Of a stretch of DNA of 64,000 bases, positions 35,400-46,678 are shown piece after piece. The translations under genes were made by a program, and so were the position numbers. The notes beneath the pieces are model-generated. The model saw nothing but the letters and a program-made list of their open reading frames with translations, ran no database searches and was not told the origin of the DNA. The number at the start of each line of letters is the position of its first letter. The stretch's first letter is position 1. The stretch is from Odontesthes bonariensis (Eukaryota; Chordata; Actinopteri; Atheriniformes; Atherinopsidae), in assembly GCF_027942865.1 (NCBI RefSeq), contig NC_134510.1, forward strand, positions 30,956,163 through 31,020,162. The letters are read 5' to 3'.

Positions 35400-38300
35400 A
35401 CTGCGCTCGTTTCTTATTAATCCAACTTACTTTGCTCTCAGCTGCTCTCATGTCTCTCTGTTCCTTGGTCTGCGTTTGCAGCTTGAGAGGCACTCTCCTC
35501 CTTCTTCATTCCCTCTCTGATCTCTCGTCCTCTCTCCACTCTCTAATTTACTTCTCCTGTTTTGTGCCCGGAGCCACTGGGTCCCCTGCTCTTCAGTCAA
35601 GGGGATTAGAAGGATGGTATGTGGACGGGAGACGGAGAAGCAGGGGTGGTTACAGGGAAGAGTGAATGCAGGAAAATATGAAAAGGTTTGAATTCTCTGC
35701 AACGCAGCATACTTAAAGTAACAAAGTGTCCAGCTTGTCCAGCTGTATTTCATGTCCAAGGCTCTGAAGCCTGTTCGTTGTCATGTGTACACATAAGCTT
35801 TTAAAAAAAAGGAGAGTTGAGGGTAAAATCCATTTATGTCTTGAAGTAGGACAATTTATTGCACTTGATGGCATCAACTACGCGCTAAGTCGTTTTTCAC
35901 TTAAATGTATATCTTGTCATCTTGGGGGTACTCTGAGCTGCTTTCAAATTGTCACATTTGTCATGTTGCCTTGTTTCAAACAGAAGTTCCTACTTGATTC
36001 TTGTCACTCTGATTTTTTTTTACCCCCTACAGATTTATTCTTTGAAGCTCTTTTTTTTTACGTCCCTTGTGAATCTTAGGGAATAATCTACTTGACAAAC
36101 ACCTTTGTGCTGAGATAGAAACAAATTCTCTGACTCTGTTATCTTTATCCCCTTTATCACTGGCACACGGAATCGGGCTTCTTGATCAGAAGCAAGGTTT
36201 TCTTTCTCCAATAATCTCTAAGAATTATTGTTTCATTTTATTTTTACATTTTTAAGAGCGTCAGTGTCGTAAAATTTGGAATTTTTCCTCAACACAACCA
36301 TTTCCCACAGTTGACGCCTGGAGTAGTCAAGTTTACTATCAAGGTGTATTTAAATGGTTTTAAACCTTACTTTTACAGCCACCTAGTTGTTGATCTGTTT
36401 GTACCCGTGACCTGAAAGATTTATTAACTAGAAAATTCAGATCCTTGTATAAATTCAATTCTTTCGCATCGTTCCTTTGGAGACACCGAAACATTATTTA
36501 CAAGTGGTTGATGACATGCTCGGTAGAAATGCGAAACGTGTGCTTCGGTTGAATCACGTAAAAGGAAATTTAAATACTCTTGAGGAAAGGTTTCAAACTA
36601 CTTGACATCAAATATACTTAACATCTCCATGAAAAAGCTTGTTGAGTGCTGTTTGCTCGTGTCTGGAGGCACAAAGCCACACTCTGCTCTGATTGGTCTG
36701 TTCCAGAGGCCTGATCAGGCAACACCCACCGTCCTGCATCAACCTTAGATGATATCTTTATCACACCAAGTGGACAGACTGAGCCACCCTCTGTTTGATG
36801 TCTCGCCCCAACCTCAGATAAGCAGAAGATAATGGCTGCATGGACTTTGTGGCAAGGACAAGTACTAATCGTGCAGCTGTCATTCATGTTTTGTTTGGCC
36901 TTTCAGTCAGTAACGATACATATTTATTTCATAAATGAATATGTTGTGTTCTAATTCTTCATTTTCAGGGTAACTACAAACACCACCTGCTTGTGATTTA
37001 ATGTCTAACTAAAATACAATTTTACCGTCAGTCCCTTCTTGGCTTCGACGTCTCTGCTACTCTGCTATTGACACACCAGATTCATCTGAGAGCATTTGAT
37101 TACTGGGTGTTTGAAGATGGATCTCAGTCAGGAAAATATTTATCAGATGGTGAACACTAGGGAAAGAGAAATTGATCCGAATCTCCGGAAAGCATTTGCC
37201 TTACTGATTGCCAAAAGTTAAAAATATACCTTCGAAACAGTTTGACTAAATAAATCCTATCCTGTTGTCATGACAACTGCGTGTCTGGAGGCGAAGACTA
37301 TGGGATGCACTTGGATGTTCCATAAAAGGATAGACAGCTGAGTTGACAGCGGAGTTATTTTTTTCTAATCATATTTTTCTTCAAAGCAATTTGAAAGTGT
37401 TTGTCAAAGGGGTTTGTGTTTACTGTGCTGACAACATAGTTCCTACGAAAGCACCCCTTATGTGATATTCATAACTTTGTAAGTCAAATTTTTGTATTTG
37501 GTTTCCCATGTCATGAGCATGAATACATTTATGCGTATAGAAGGAAAACAAAGCGAGGGACATTTCAAACTCATATTCTAGATTGAAAATTGAATGTTTT
37601 TTTTGGTTATTTTTCAAAGATGTATAAAGAGCTGATAAGATTTTATGTGGTTCTTTGTTTTAACCGAAACAAAGAAGTCGAGGTTAAATGCTATGAAAAT
37701 AATGATAACGATGATATTATTAAATGTGCAAATTTGCTGGTTCACCTCAAAAATGTTGGGTATGTTGTTTGGATAAAGGAAACATTGTAATGGTGTCGAC
37801 CTGATCTCAAATGGCCCTCCATGACAAAATGCAAAAATGTTTAGGTGCTTATGGGTTCTGCATTAAATCTAAAAGCTCAGAGGCCTATTATGCTATTTGC
37901 ACAGCAGAGGTCTATCAGAATAAGGTCTAGCACAATCAGATTTATTTCACGTTGCTAAAATTAATGTGTTGCACTGCAGCTTTGATATATCATTTAAAAA
38001 CTAATTTGGTTTACCATTTTAAGCCAATAACTCACTGCCTCAGAGAGAACTTAGAGGACTACTGAACCGGTAATAAACAAAGCTGCAGAAACCAGCTGCC
38101 TGTTTAGACTTGAGTGATTTAGTAGAGATTTAAACTGAAGGCTTCCCAATAACTGAAGTGTTGTTTAATGTATCAAATTTCCTCCAAATCAGATAGAAGT
38201 GCGCTGGACTTGGAAATGAAGCTCCTGGCTGAAATGGGTCCCACTCCACTCTGTTAACACTGTAAACATCAGCTGTAGACTCGACCTGCTCATTACTTTT

Positions 38301-38470
38301 ACTTTGCTGTAGGCTATAGGCTGCATCTCTCAGGAAGTTACTGCTCCCAGTTGTTTGCAGTCTGTGCGCGAGTTAAATAAGAAATTCAGGCTTTGGTCTC
38401 CTTATCTCACCTATAAACAGACAGCAAACATGCAAACACAAAATGTGAAATTACTTAAAACATTAACTGA
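35400..38470. other. Intergenic region between xrcc1 and the dopamine-receptor promoter
   Basis: About 3 kb without recognised genes. Scattered ORFs of 60-100 codons have no family similarity or splice context. Confidence 0.5.
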
Positions 38471-38873
38471 ACCACATTTGGCCCCGCCCCCTACTATTTA
38501 CTTCAACCAACTGTGTGTCTCCAACTCCAGCATCTCGTCCTATTTTTTATTTTTTTTTAACAAGAAACATCCACAACCTAAAGTCTCAGCATCGGTACCT
38601 CTTTTCGCTCCTCTCCGTCCCTCTCCTCCGTCTGTCTGCCAGCTGTCTCCATCCTCGGTCACACTCCCGTCGCGCTGACCCACCTGCAGCACAGCTGAGG
38701 CTGAGGAAGGGGGGCATCATCATCAGGCGCGCGATCACTGTTTTTACCGGCTGACCCGGGTAAATGTGGGAGGGTCAGCCGCAACCTCACACGGGATGCT
38801 GCATCATTTCAGCCAGCTTTTCGCTCGGTGTTAGTGAGAGGAGAGCGGATCTGAACGTGAGCTGCCGAAGGCG
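38471..38873 (+). promoter_or_regulatory. drd2l: Putative drd2l promoter and non-coding first exon
   Basis: The sequence switches to GC-rich and CpG-rich, with an Sp1-type GC box (GCCCCGCCCC, 38481-38490), a C/T-rich tract at 38600-38670 and no TATA box. A consensus donor, GGCG|GTAAGT, lies at 38873/38874. The strong acceptor TTTTCAG ending at 48987 opens the exon that carries the receptor ATG. Mammalian DRD2 likewise has a GC-rich, TATA-less promoter, an untranslated first exon and a very long first intron. The link between this exon and the receptor is inferred from order, strand and that parallel. The exon start is unknown. Confidence 0.5.
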
Positions 38874-39054
38874 GTAAGTTACGCTTTGAAGAGCCATTGA
38901 AAGAACGACTTTTACCATATATGTAAGAAAAAAAATGGTAAACTTAATAAATAAGACTGACAGCATGTATTCATTTCGTTAAGGAAGTCGCTGCTCTCTT
39001 TTTTTCTTAATATTTCAGTTAAGTCTATTTATCCATCCTAAGTAATAAATATTC

Positions 39055-39055
39055 C

Positions 39056-39101
<46 letters not shown>

Positions 39102-39144
39102 TGTATGTATGTATGAGGAATGCACATAACAATGTTATATACAT

Positions 39145-39175
<31 letters not shown>

Positions 39176-39212
39176 CCTGTGTGTTGTATGTGTGTATGTA
39201 TGTAAGAGGAAT
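39055..39212. repeat. Compound microsatellite (TA)n(TATG)n(CA)n(TA)n with partial duplication
   Basis: AT, then about nine ATGT units, then CA, then AT, then TGTA units. A short block, AGGAATGCACATAACA, follows both ATGT tracts (near 39115 and 39204), so the tract has been duplicated with about 90-bp spacing. Confidence 0.85.
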
Positions 39213-39337
39213 GCACATAACATTCTTATGCTCTCAGGCCTTGTGATAATGAAACCTGAAATTAAATTATTCTTTTTTTTTTTTCTATTTTGATTTTTTG
39301 ATTTATGTGGCTCTCATGTTGTGGCTCTCACCCTCAG

Positions 39338-39402
39338 GTGGCGAACATGCTCCAAAGTGCTGGCATGTTTACCAAGGTGGTTCTCTTAATAATGTGGTTC
39401 AG
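39338..39402 (+). other. Candidate alternative 5' exon of drd2l
   Basis: A long T-rich tract and CTCACCCTCAG form a good acceptor at 39337, and TTCAG|GTAAAG forms a good donor at 39402/39403, bounding 65 bp. The exon contains an ATG (39347) followed by 18 codons, MLQSAGMFTKVVLLIMWF, in a signal-peptide-like pattern. If joined to the exon at 48988, the frame continues into the upstream ORF there and stops at the same TGA. It would therefore be a 5'-leader ORF, not a receptor extension. No transcript evidence is available. Confidence 0.25.
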
Positions 39403-41118
39403 GTAAAGGACACTGTTTGAATCATAGTGCAATTCCCTGAACAGACTGAAAGGTCTGATTTAAAAGGGTAATTGTTTTTGACTGTGGGACATATGGTTAG
39501 GTTTGTTAATGGCAGGTAAACTTGTTGTATTGACACCCCAAGTGTGCGTACCATCTGTGCCTTGTGGCAAATTATTCTTTTTTTTCTCTCTTAATGGAAT
39601 TCACAGGGAGCTTTGCTGTTTTCAGTGTGTTATCGTTCCACACTTCTTTTTGTCTCCTGCTGCTGAAGTGGGATTTTTGTGTTTGGTCCATTTTTAAATC
39701 TGGGCTCAGCAGGTATGTTACATGGCAGTGACTCCCAAATACAGCAACTGTGTTTCATTTGGAATGAAATATGGAGAATATGCTAAATCACTCCCTGAAT
39801 AATAGATGGTTAAGGCTGGTGTGGAGCATTGCCTCAGGGTTGAGACCCCCTTGTGTGACTCAGTTTTAAAGGGATAGAGATCCCGCTTGCTTGGTGATCA
39901 ATTTATTGGAATTTACAATCAGAAGTGAGATATTTTATTTCTTCAAGCTACTCTCAAAGAAAGTATTCATTTCATGTTGTTGAGCTGATTTTGTCCTCTG
40001 CACACCTGTCTTTGGCAGATTACTTATTGAACCTTTATTGAATGACTTAGAGTGCACTCCCAAGGGGATGTGCAGGGGATGTGCATTGTGTATTCATAGC
40101 AGTGTAAGGAAAATAAGGCAGTTTTACTGATTGACTGCTGTTTTTTGAGCTTCATACATAAAGGAGAAATGAGTTCCTACAAGAAGATATCTGCTGTCTT
40201 TCCTTGCATGATTAATTCCTCATATAAGCAGAAATACCCCCAGCATCTTATGACTCAGTGCCCCGTCTTGTAATTGCACTTGTTTTCAAAAGTCAGGAGC
40301 TACTCATTAAAAACAAAAAAAGTTGCACAAGAAGTCCTGGGAGGAGTTGACGGTCAAAGTGTAGTTTTGACAATCAGTATTTTTGGCCTTGATCTCAGCA
40401 GAGAGCTGATTATGCTGCAGCTGAACATCCACATCGTTCCCGCTGGCTGAGACTTATTCCTGCCTCTCAGTCAAAGAAAAGATTTATTGCAGGGCAGCTC
40501 GTTGCCTTCGCTGAGGGGGAAAATGAAGGAGAGTATTTTTGAAAACTTCTCCTTCTTTTTTTTATCTGTTGTACGTTTTCTTTTGTTCCTGTAGGGTTGG
40601 GGGGCAGACTAGGGTGAGAATGTAATAGACCTGTCAAGTGCATCTAGAGAGGAGCAGAGCAACAGAGGACGAGAAGCGGGATTTCACATGGAGGATAGGG
40701 TGATAAGAGAACAGGCTGGTGGATGCTACTGAAGGCAGAGTTGAATTGAAAAGGGCAGCAGACAGCACTGGGATGAAGAAACGAGGAGTCAGTTCAAAAG
40801 AAATGTAATTACTTAGCCCAGCAAGGAATTAAAGTCTTGACTATTGTGGTGGAAATTAGGCATCTTTAAATTTCAGGGGGAAAAATAGTCTTAAACATGA
40901 TATCAAGATCAAACCAGATATTAGTTTTTGTAGATAGTATGGGTCTAAAAAGCAAATTGTGCAATTTACCGGCTGAATGGTTGAACTTATTTGTATCACT
41001 TTGAAATAAAGAATATTGCATAAAAGCATACAGAAGTCACTCCAGGATCCAGAGCTGCAGTTTCACATCTTAAACTGTGTGTGAGGACAGAATGTACAAT
41101 ATTTAAAAAAAAAAACTG

Positions 41119-41396
41119 TTAAATGGAAAAAGGGCTGCACCGTCGCCATCACCGGCGCCTTGCAGCAAGAGGGTTCCAGGTTCGAATCCTCCCACCGTCC
41201 AAAAAGGTTAGGTTAGGTTAATTGGTGACTCTAAATTGTCCCTAGGAGTGAGTGTGAGTGTGAGTGTGAACATGCACTCCAGGGTGTACCCTGCCTCTCG
41301 CCCAATGACAGCTGGGATAGGCTCCAGCCCCCCCTGTGAACCTAATTTGAATTAAGCGGGTATAGAAAATGGATGGATGGATGTTAAATGGAAAAA
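41119..41396 (+). mobile_element. tRNA-related SINE with perfect 13-bp target-site duplication
   Basis: TTAAATGGAAAAA occurs at 41119-41131 and again at 41384-41396, flanking the insert. The insert begins GGGCTGCACCGTCGCC, has a box-B-like GGTTCGAATCC (41179-41189), then TTAGGTTAATTGGTGACTC, the GTCCAAAAAGG and CCAGGGTGTACCCTGCC blocks, and ends in AGAAAATGGATGGATGGATG. This is a well-known teleost SINE arrangement, here internally shortened. The intact duplication points to a fairly recent insertion in drd2l intron 1. Confidence 0.8.
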
Positions 41397-41783
41397 AAGT
41401 AACCACTTTCAATTCTGTAAACTGCATTGGTAAACAAGAAATGGTCACATAACAAGAGCATTGAGGAATCAGGCATTTGTGTAAGTGCTGCGGAAGAAAA
41501 GAAAAGAAAGCTTTAAGTGAAAAGAAAATCTAGATGTGTAGTGTAGGCACCTCAAGAGATTCAAGTTCTCTGCCAACTTTTCTGAAGGTCCCAAATCTTA
41601 ATGAGCTAATTTGAAATGTAAATATCAGAGGTGTATAAAAACTATCGTATAACTTTAAAAAATGTGCACATCTGTAGTCATCCTCTACTATAATAACAGA
41701 TGCCCATCCAAAGCAGGAGAAGGTTAAAAGAAGATAAGAATGTGTTTTCAGATAACTGTGTCATTACTTTGCGATTGAAGTAG

Positions 41784-42305
41784 GCAAGGCAAGTTTATTT
41801 CTAGAGCACAACTCGTACACAAGGCAATTCCAAGTGCTTTACAACGACATAAAATCACAAGAAGTCAAATAAAATCGTTCCATAAAACATAAAAAATAAT
41901 CATTAATTAATTAATTATAAGCGAAGAGTGCCGATAAAATACATTCAGTGTTCATATGCACAGCAAAATAGAACTGTTTTCAGCCTGGATTTGAATGTGG
42001 GCAGAGATGAGGCCTGTCTCACATCTTCTGGAAGACTGAAACGCAGCCTCACCTTGTTTAGTCCTGACTCTGGGCACCAGCAGGAGACTCCTCCCTGAGG
42101 TTCTCAGGGTCCCAGTTGGTTCATATGGCTCTAACATGTCAGAGATGTACTTTGGCGCTTGACCATGAAGAGACATGTACACAAGTAAGCAATGACCATC
42201 AACAGGAATGGTGGAGGTCAAGCTGAGATCTGAAAAAAAGAGAAATTTCTTAGAGTGAACTGCTTGCCTAACTGAAAGTAGTGTAGTGGTAGGGCACTGT
42301 TTCAC
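41784..42305 (-). mobile_element. 5'-truncated LINE, C-terminal reverse-transcriptase ORF and 3' tail
   Basis: On the minus strand, 42305-41952 encodes 117 codons containing HGQAPKYISDMLEPYEPTG and SLLLVPRVRTKQGEAAFQSS. This is the hallmark C-terminal region of fish non-LTR retrotransposon polyproteins. It is followed by a 3' tail ending in AAATAAACTTGCCTTGCC at 41784. The upstream ORF is lost (5' truncation), and the conserved APRLWNSLP part is altered. It is inactive. It lies antisense inside drd2l intron 1. Confidence 0.75.
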
Positions 42306-42436
42306 TGTGCAGCTACACCTGCATCAGTGTGACCTTCATGGAAGAGTCATCAGAGGAAAACATTTTGTATGTCTTCACCTAAAAATTCTGTTTCAGAGGT
42401 TTGCAGATGAACATAGAAGACACAACAAAGAAGTTA

Positions 42437-42880
42437 TCAGTCAAAGTCAAAGTCTGCTTTATTGTCAGATCTGTATACGTACAGGACATATACAGGCTTG
42501 AAATTACTCAAACTCAATAGTTCAGCGTAGCGGTTGCATTTAACTTAAATTAACACTTAATACAAGGCAGAAATGAACTATGGTAACCGGTAATCAGAGT
42601 GACAGCACAATGTGGATATATGTACATACAAAGTCTCTGATATTGACATCAGAGTAAAGTGGCATATGCAGAAGTAAGTAAAATAAAATAAAATAAATAT
42701 GTTTATGTGCAAATATATACGTGCAGTAAATGTACAGGTCCTTGTTGTATTCTACGACTAAAATTATGGTATGCAGTGGATTTGGAGAAGTGTAAGTGTT
42801 ACAGTAGTGCAAATAATATTCAGTTTTGTACAGAGATGAGTGCAAAAAACAGTTCTTAATGAGTACGGTGTTGAATTTGT
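42437..42880 (-). repeat. Interspersed repeat (retroelement 3' end)
   Basis: TCAAAGTCAAAGTCTGCTTT, then ATTGTCAGATCTGTATACGT and ACAGGACATA (reverse orientation), is a common teleost retroelement end. The downstream boundary is vague. No coding portion was recognised. Confidence 0.45.
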
Positions 42881-45800
42881 CATTGTTTCAGACGAGTGTT
42901 CTAGGATGAGGTTAGAAAGGCAGAGCAGGGAGGGAGTTGATCCTCCTGACTGCCAGGATAGAGAAGGAAATGTAAGTATTATGCATTAATGAGCAAAGGT
43001 ATGTTTGGAGAAAAAGAATGCAGAACTTCATGTAAAGAGCGCTGATATGAAGAGATGATGGCTTTTACAACAAAATAATAATCGTTAAGACATTTCACAA
43101 TCCAGAATGGACTGCATCAAGAGGTACAAGCTGAATGTTTTACTATGTATGGTTTTGAAAAGGGTAATCTTTCACCTGGTTAGCTAGTTGTAGTAATATC
43201 ATTTTTGATCAGGTGCCCAAACTTTTGCATGCCACTGTTTAATTTCATCACAAAATGTTATTTTGTTACAGTTACAGCTGTCAAGGTTGAAGTGTTTGAG
43301 AATAAGTCGTAGAGACAAAAAAAGAGGGAAAATAAAGCTTCAATTTCCAGCAAAGCATATACTGTAAAACCTCATAAAATCTGATGTCAGAAACTCAGAT
43401 GAAAATGACCTCAGAGAATCTGGCTTCTATACTTGTGCATTCATGCTTAAATTGAGTACACAATTATGCAGCTTTGCTTTTGTGACAATGAGTTGGTGTC
43501 AGCAAGATTCATTGCAATCAGTTCTGAAAGGAATTAGACTGGTTAAAAAAAAACAGCCTATTGTGTTATATGGCAGGAAATAGAGCAAGAGCTAAACTTA
43601 GCCGAAACACTGTCACATACCCAGTCAGATGTTTGAATGGCAATAAATATGGAGTGTAGAAATTTAAAGCTGTTTTTTTAAGTTCCTCGTTTAAGTTATG
43701 GAAAGGATTTTATGATCTTAAGATGCAAACTGGTTTGAGTTGCTGATATAATCAAAGATAACTTTCAATATAATTGTATATTATCAACCTAATAATCTGT
43801 TAAGATGCATAAATAGTTTCATTGCTAACATCTTTTATTTTATTATGTTCAATCCTCATGCTTAGACATCAAAATGGGTTAATTCCAGAGTTATGTAAAA
43901 CACTCTATTTACGACGATGTAGGCTACCCATATATTTCCCTAAAATGGAATGTTCTGTCTTTGCTGTCAGAAAATAAATAGAAATTTAGGTCAATCAACT
44001 CTTTAAAAGACAATGAAAGATTTAGCTGCCTAACCTCTTTTTAATCATGTTTTAAATCCTTAAACTGTTTGATTTCTGGCAAGGTTCCATTGTTTATTCG
44101 GATGTAGTGCTGTGGCATATAATATGGAAGTCTGGAGAGACTAAAAAAATGACTTTGTCTGAAAATAGACCTTTGAAAATAGACCATTGAAAATAGCGGA
44201 AAATTGTGTGTAAGTTAATGAACTGAGAGTACCAAAAAAGGCAGAAATGTGCCAGATTTATAAAGCCCTGGGTATGTATGGATCTCTTTCATTGTGAAAC
44301 TATACGGTTATGCACAAACCTAATCTTCAGTTAAGTACAAGTATATTTTAAGAATTGACTATAAGAGAAAAATAGTGGAAATCCCTACCATACTGAGCTC
44401 TGTGATAATGTTTCTTGTTAAATTAGGTCAACCCTTTTTTTGTTTGTTTGTTACCATTATATGTGCGGTGTAAATTGGTCCAAACACATGTGTGAGGAAT
44501 GTGTGAAGCATGTACATTCTCAATTCCTTTCTAATTAGCAGTTTGTGTGATAGAAAACGTATTCACGTGTTTTTCCTTTGACATACATCCTTTGAGCATC
44601 CAGGTCCAGGTGTGTACTTTGGAGTGCAAAGGTGCGCCGTTTCTGAAATGTTCCGCATCAGGTGGGATCAGAAGCGTTTTTTAGAGTGTTGCCATTGGAG
44701 CTCAACGTTAATGTGTCGTGTCAAAGGCGAATTACAGATGTTACGTTTTCATTCTTTTTTGTATTTTATGGCACATTGAAAACCGACTCAAATGTACGTC
44801 CTGACAAAATAATTGAGAAGCATACAAAAAATTAACTTAAAAAGAGATATCCATTTTAAACGGCCTACGTACAAGGACACAGCTCTGCTCATATGTTTTA
44901 TCATCTCTTAATTGCCATGGAAACATGACTTTGGCTTCGAAATTGTAATATATGTAATTTCTTCTGAAGAGACTGAGTAACATAGAAACTGATTTGCCTG
45001 AAAATCCATTCTCAGTTGCACTTTTCATCACAATCTTTCAAGCTCGACAATGGGCCATACATCATTCTACAAAGTGAAGATCAAACAAGTAAAGTGACAA
45101 TAGGTAAATTACATTTTTGTTTGAAACAAAATTCTAAAAGATCACAGTCGTGAAATTAAAAAGCCAGATTTGACAGATGAAAGCAGAGAAGATGCTGACT
45201 GCATGTGAGAGCGACTATAATTCACAGAGAGGAACATGACTTGACTCGTTCTGTTAAATAGATTTGCCATTTTCTCTTTCTAATCCATCCGTTCACTCCT
45301 CACATATTACCTCAGATTTTGGGACTAAGGTCATAGTTTCGACAGTGACACAGTTCCAGTCGCAGCTGCAATGCGGCACATTAAACCTTGATCTCACTGG
45401 CATCTAAATGTGTTGCCTCTCTCGGCAACAAACAAAACAAAACACAGCTGGTGGTCCAACATTGTTCTACTTCCTCAGCCTTTGAGCTTTTTAGTATTTG
45501 TCTAGCATTTGGCTCCACTTGTGATGCAAGAAAAGATACCTCTGTTCACACAACAGTGAGGAGATTGTTTGTTAATCTGTTTTTTTTTTTTGGAAAATGT
45601 TTATGTTGTGTTCATCATTAGTAATGGAACATTAATAGGACATTCAAAGTTATCCTGGTCTTCTAAATTGCAAATAGATGTTTGAGTTTCAGATAGAGCT
45701 GCTCTAGTTTGAGCCAGTATTGTTTGAAGACCACATCCTCTCCTTTGATTATTACTGACTGCCACAGCTTTACGGGAGCATCACACTGCTACCAGCTACC

Positions 45801-46300
45801 AGCTTTTTCCTGATCTGGTTGACTGTCTTTGAGGCATTGCACTCTTTGATGTCTTTGAACTCATTTATGGAGGAAATTGAAGTGAAATTTTCAGGGTTTA
45901 GTTCAAGTATAAAAATGTGGCAGGAGGAAAGTTTTGACGAACAAAGCTTATAGAAGATTGTATTTTTTTGGTGCTGTAGCCACTTGTGCGAGGTCAACTG
46001 CTGGGAGAGCATGTTGATTTGTTAAGCTAAAGTCATATTGGAAAGTGTAGATTATCATTGCAATTCGCTGGTCAGCATCATAAAAAACAGGGTAGATGTG
46101 TTTCAGCTTTGTATGACTGTATGACTATATGAGGCTCTGAATTAGTCCATGACCTCTGGACTCACGGGAGAGTTCATGTAGAGTTTCTGTAGGTTAGTGG
46201 ACTGTTTCAACTTCTTGTTGGTGATAAATATTTCATGCCTCTTTTTGCATACGGATATATGTCATCATCTTTGAATGTATCAGAGTAGATGGATAGATAG
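42881..46300. other. drd2l: drd2l intron 1, middle part
   Basis: AT-rich intron with no exon recognised. GGTGCCCAAACTTTTGCATG near 43211 is a phrase found at the end of common fish DNA-transposon remnants, but no partner terminus was found. Confidence 0.35.
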
Positions 46301-46325
46301 ATGTTTCGGGTTGATTGGCTGTATT

Positions 46326-46411
46326 GTAGCTCAGGAGGTGGAGCAGTTGCCTCTCAATCAGAGGGTTTCTGGTTTAATCACCAACCCTCCCAGTCTGTAT
46401 GTCAAAGTATC
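46326..46411 (+). mobile_element. Degenerate tRNA-derived SINE head
   Basis: GTAGCTCAGGAGGTGGAGCA resembles a tRNA A-box region. TTTCTGGTTTAATCACCAAC is a decayed B box (expected GGTTCGATCCC), followed by CAGTCTGTATGTCAAAGTAT as in a common fish SINE. It is not a functional tRNA. Confidence 0.55.
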
Positions 46412-46620
46412 AAGAAACAGTCTCTCCGGAACCTTTGTAACATGTGACGTGAGAGCCACTGATCTAAAACAAGGCCAGCTGGGGTGGCTTCTTTCTGGTA
46501 CCCAAATTAAACAGAATACTTTCCAAAGCACCAGTATGATCCCCTGCAGCAGACTTGGTTTAAAGATGTGTTGCAGGATGCCAGACAACTAAGTAACCAT
46601 CATTTCAGGACCTATCCCTA

Positions 46621-46621
<1 letters not shown>

Positions 46622-46676
<55 letters not shown>
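46622..46676 (+). repeat. (TTA)n microsatellite
   Basis: About 18 TTA/ATT units, uninterrupted. Confidence 0.95.

Positions 46677-46678
<2 letters not shown>

Noticed and set aside
35432-35759. Overlapping ORFs on both strands after xrcc1
   Set aside because: They arise from a locally GC-richer stretch beyond the likely poly(A) site, with no homology or splice sites in phase.
41179-41189. tRNA gene suggested by a perfect B-box
   Set aside because: The surrounding sequence is a SINE with target-site duplication; no cloverleaf can be formed.
46326-46380. tRNA gene suggested by GTAGCTCAGG...GAGCA
   Set aside because: The B box and stems are degraded and the downstream sequence matches a SINE body.
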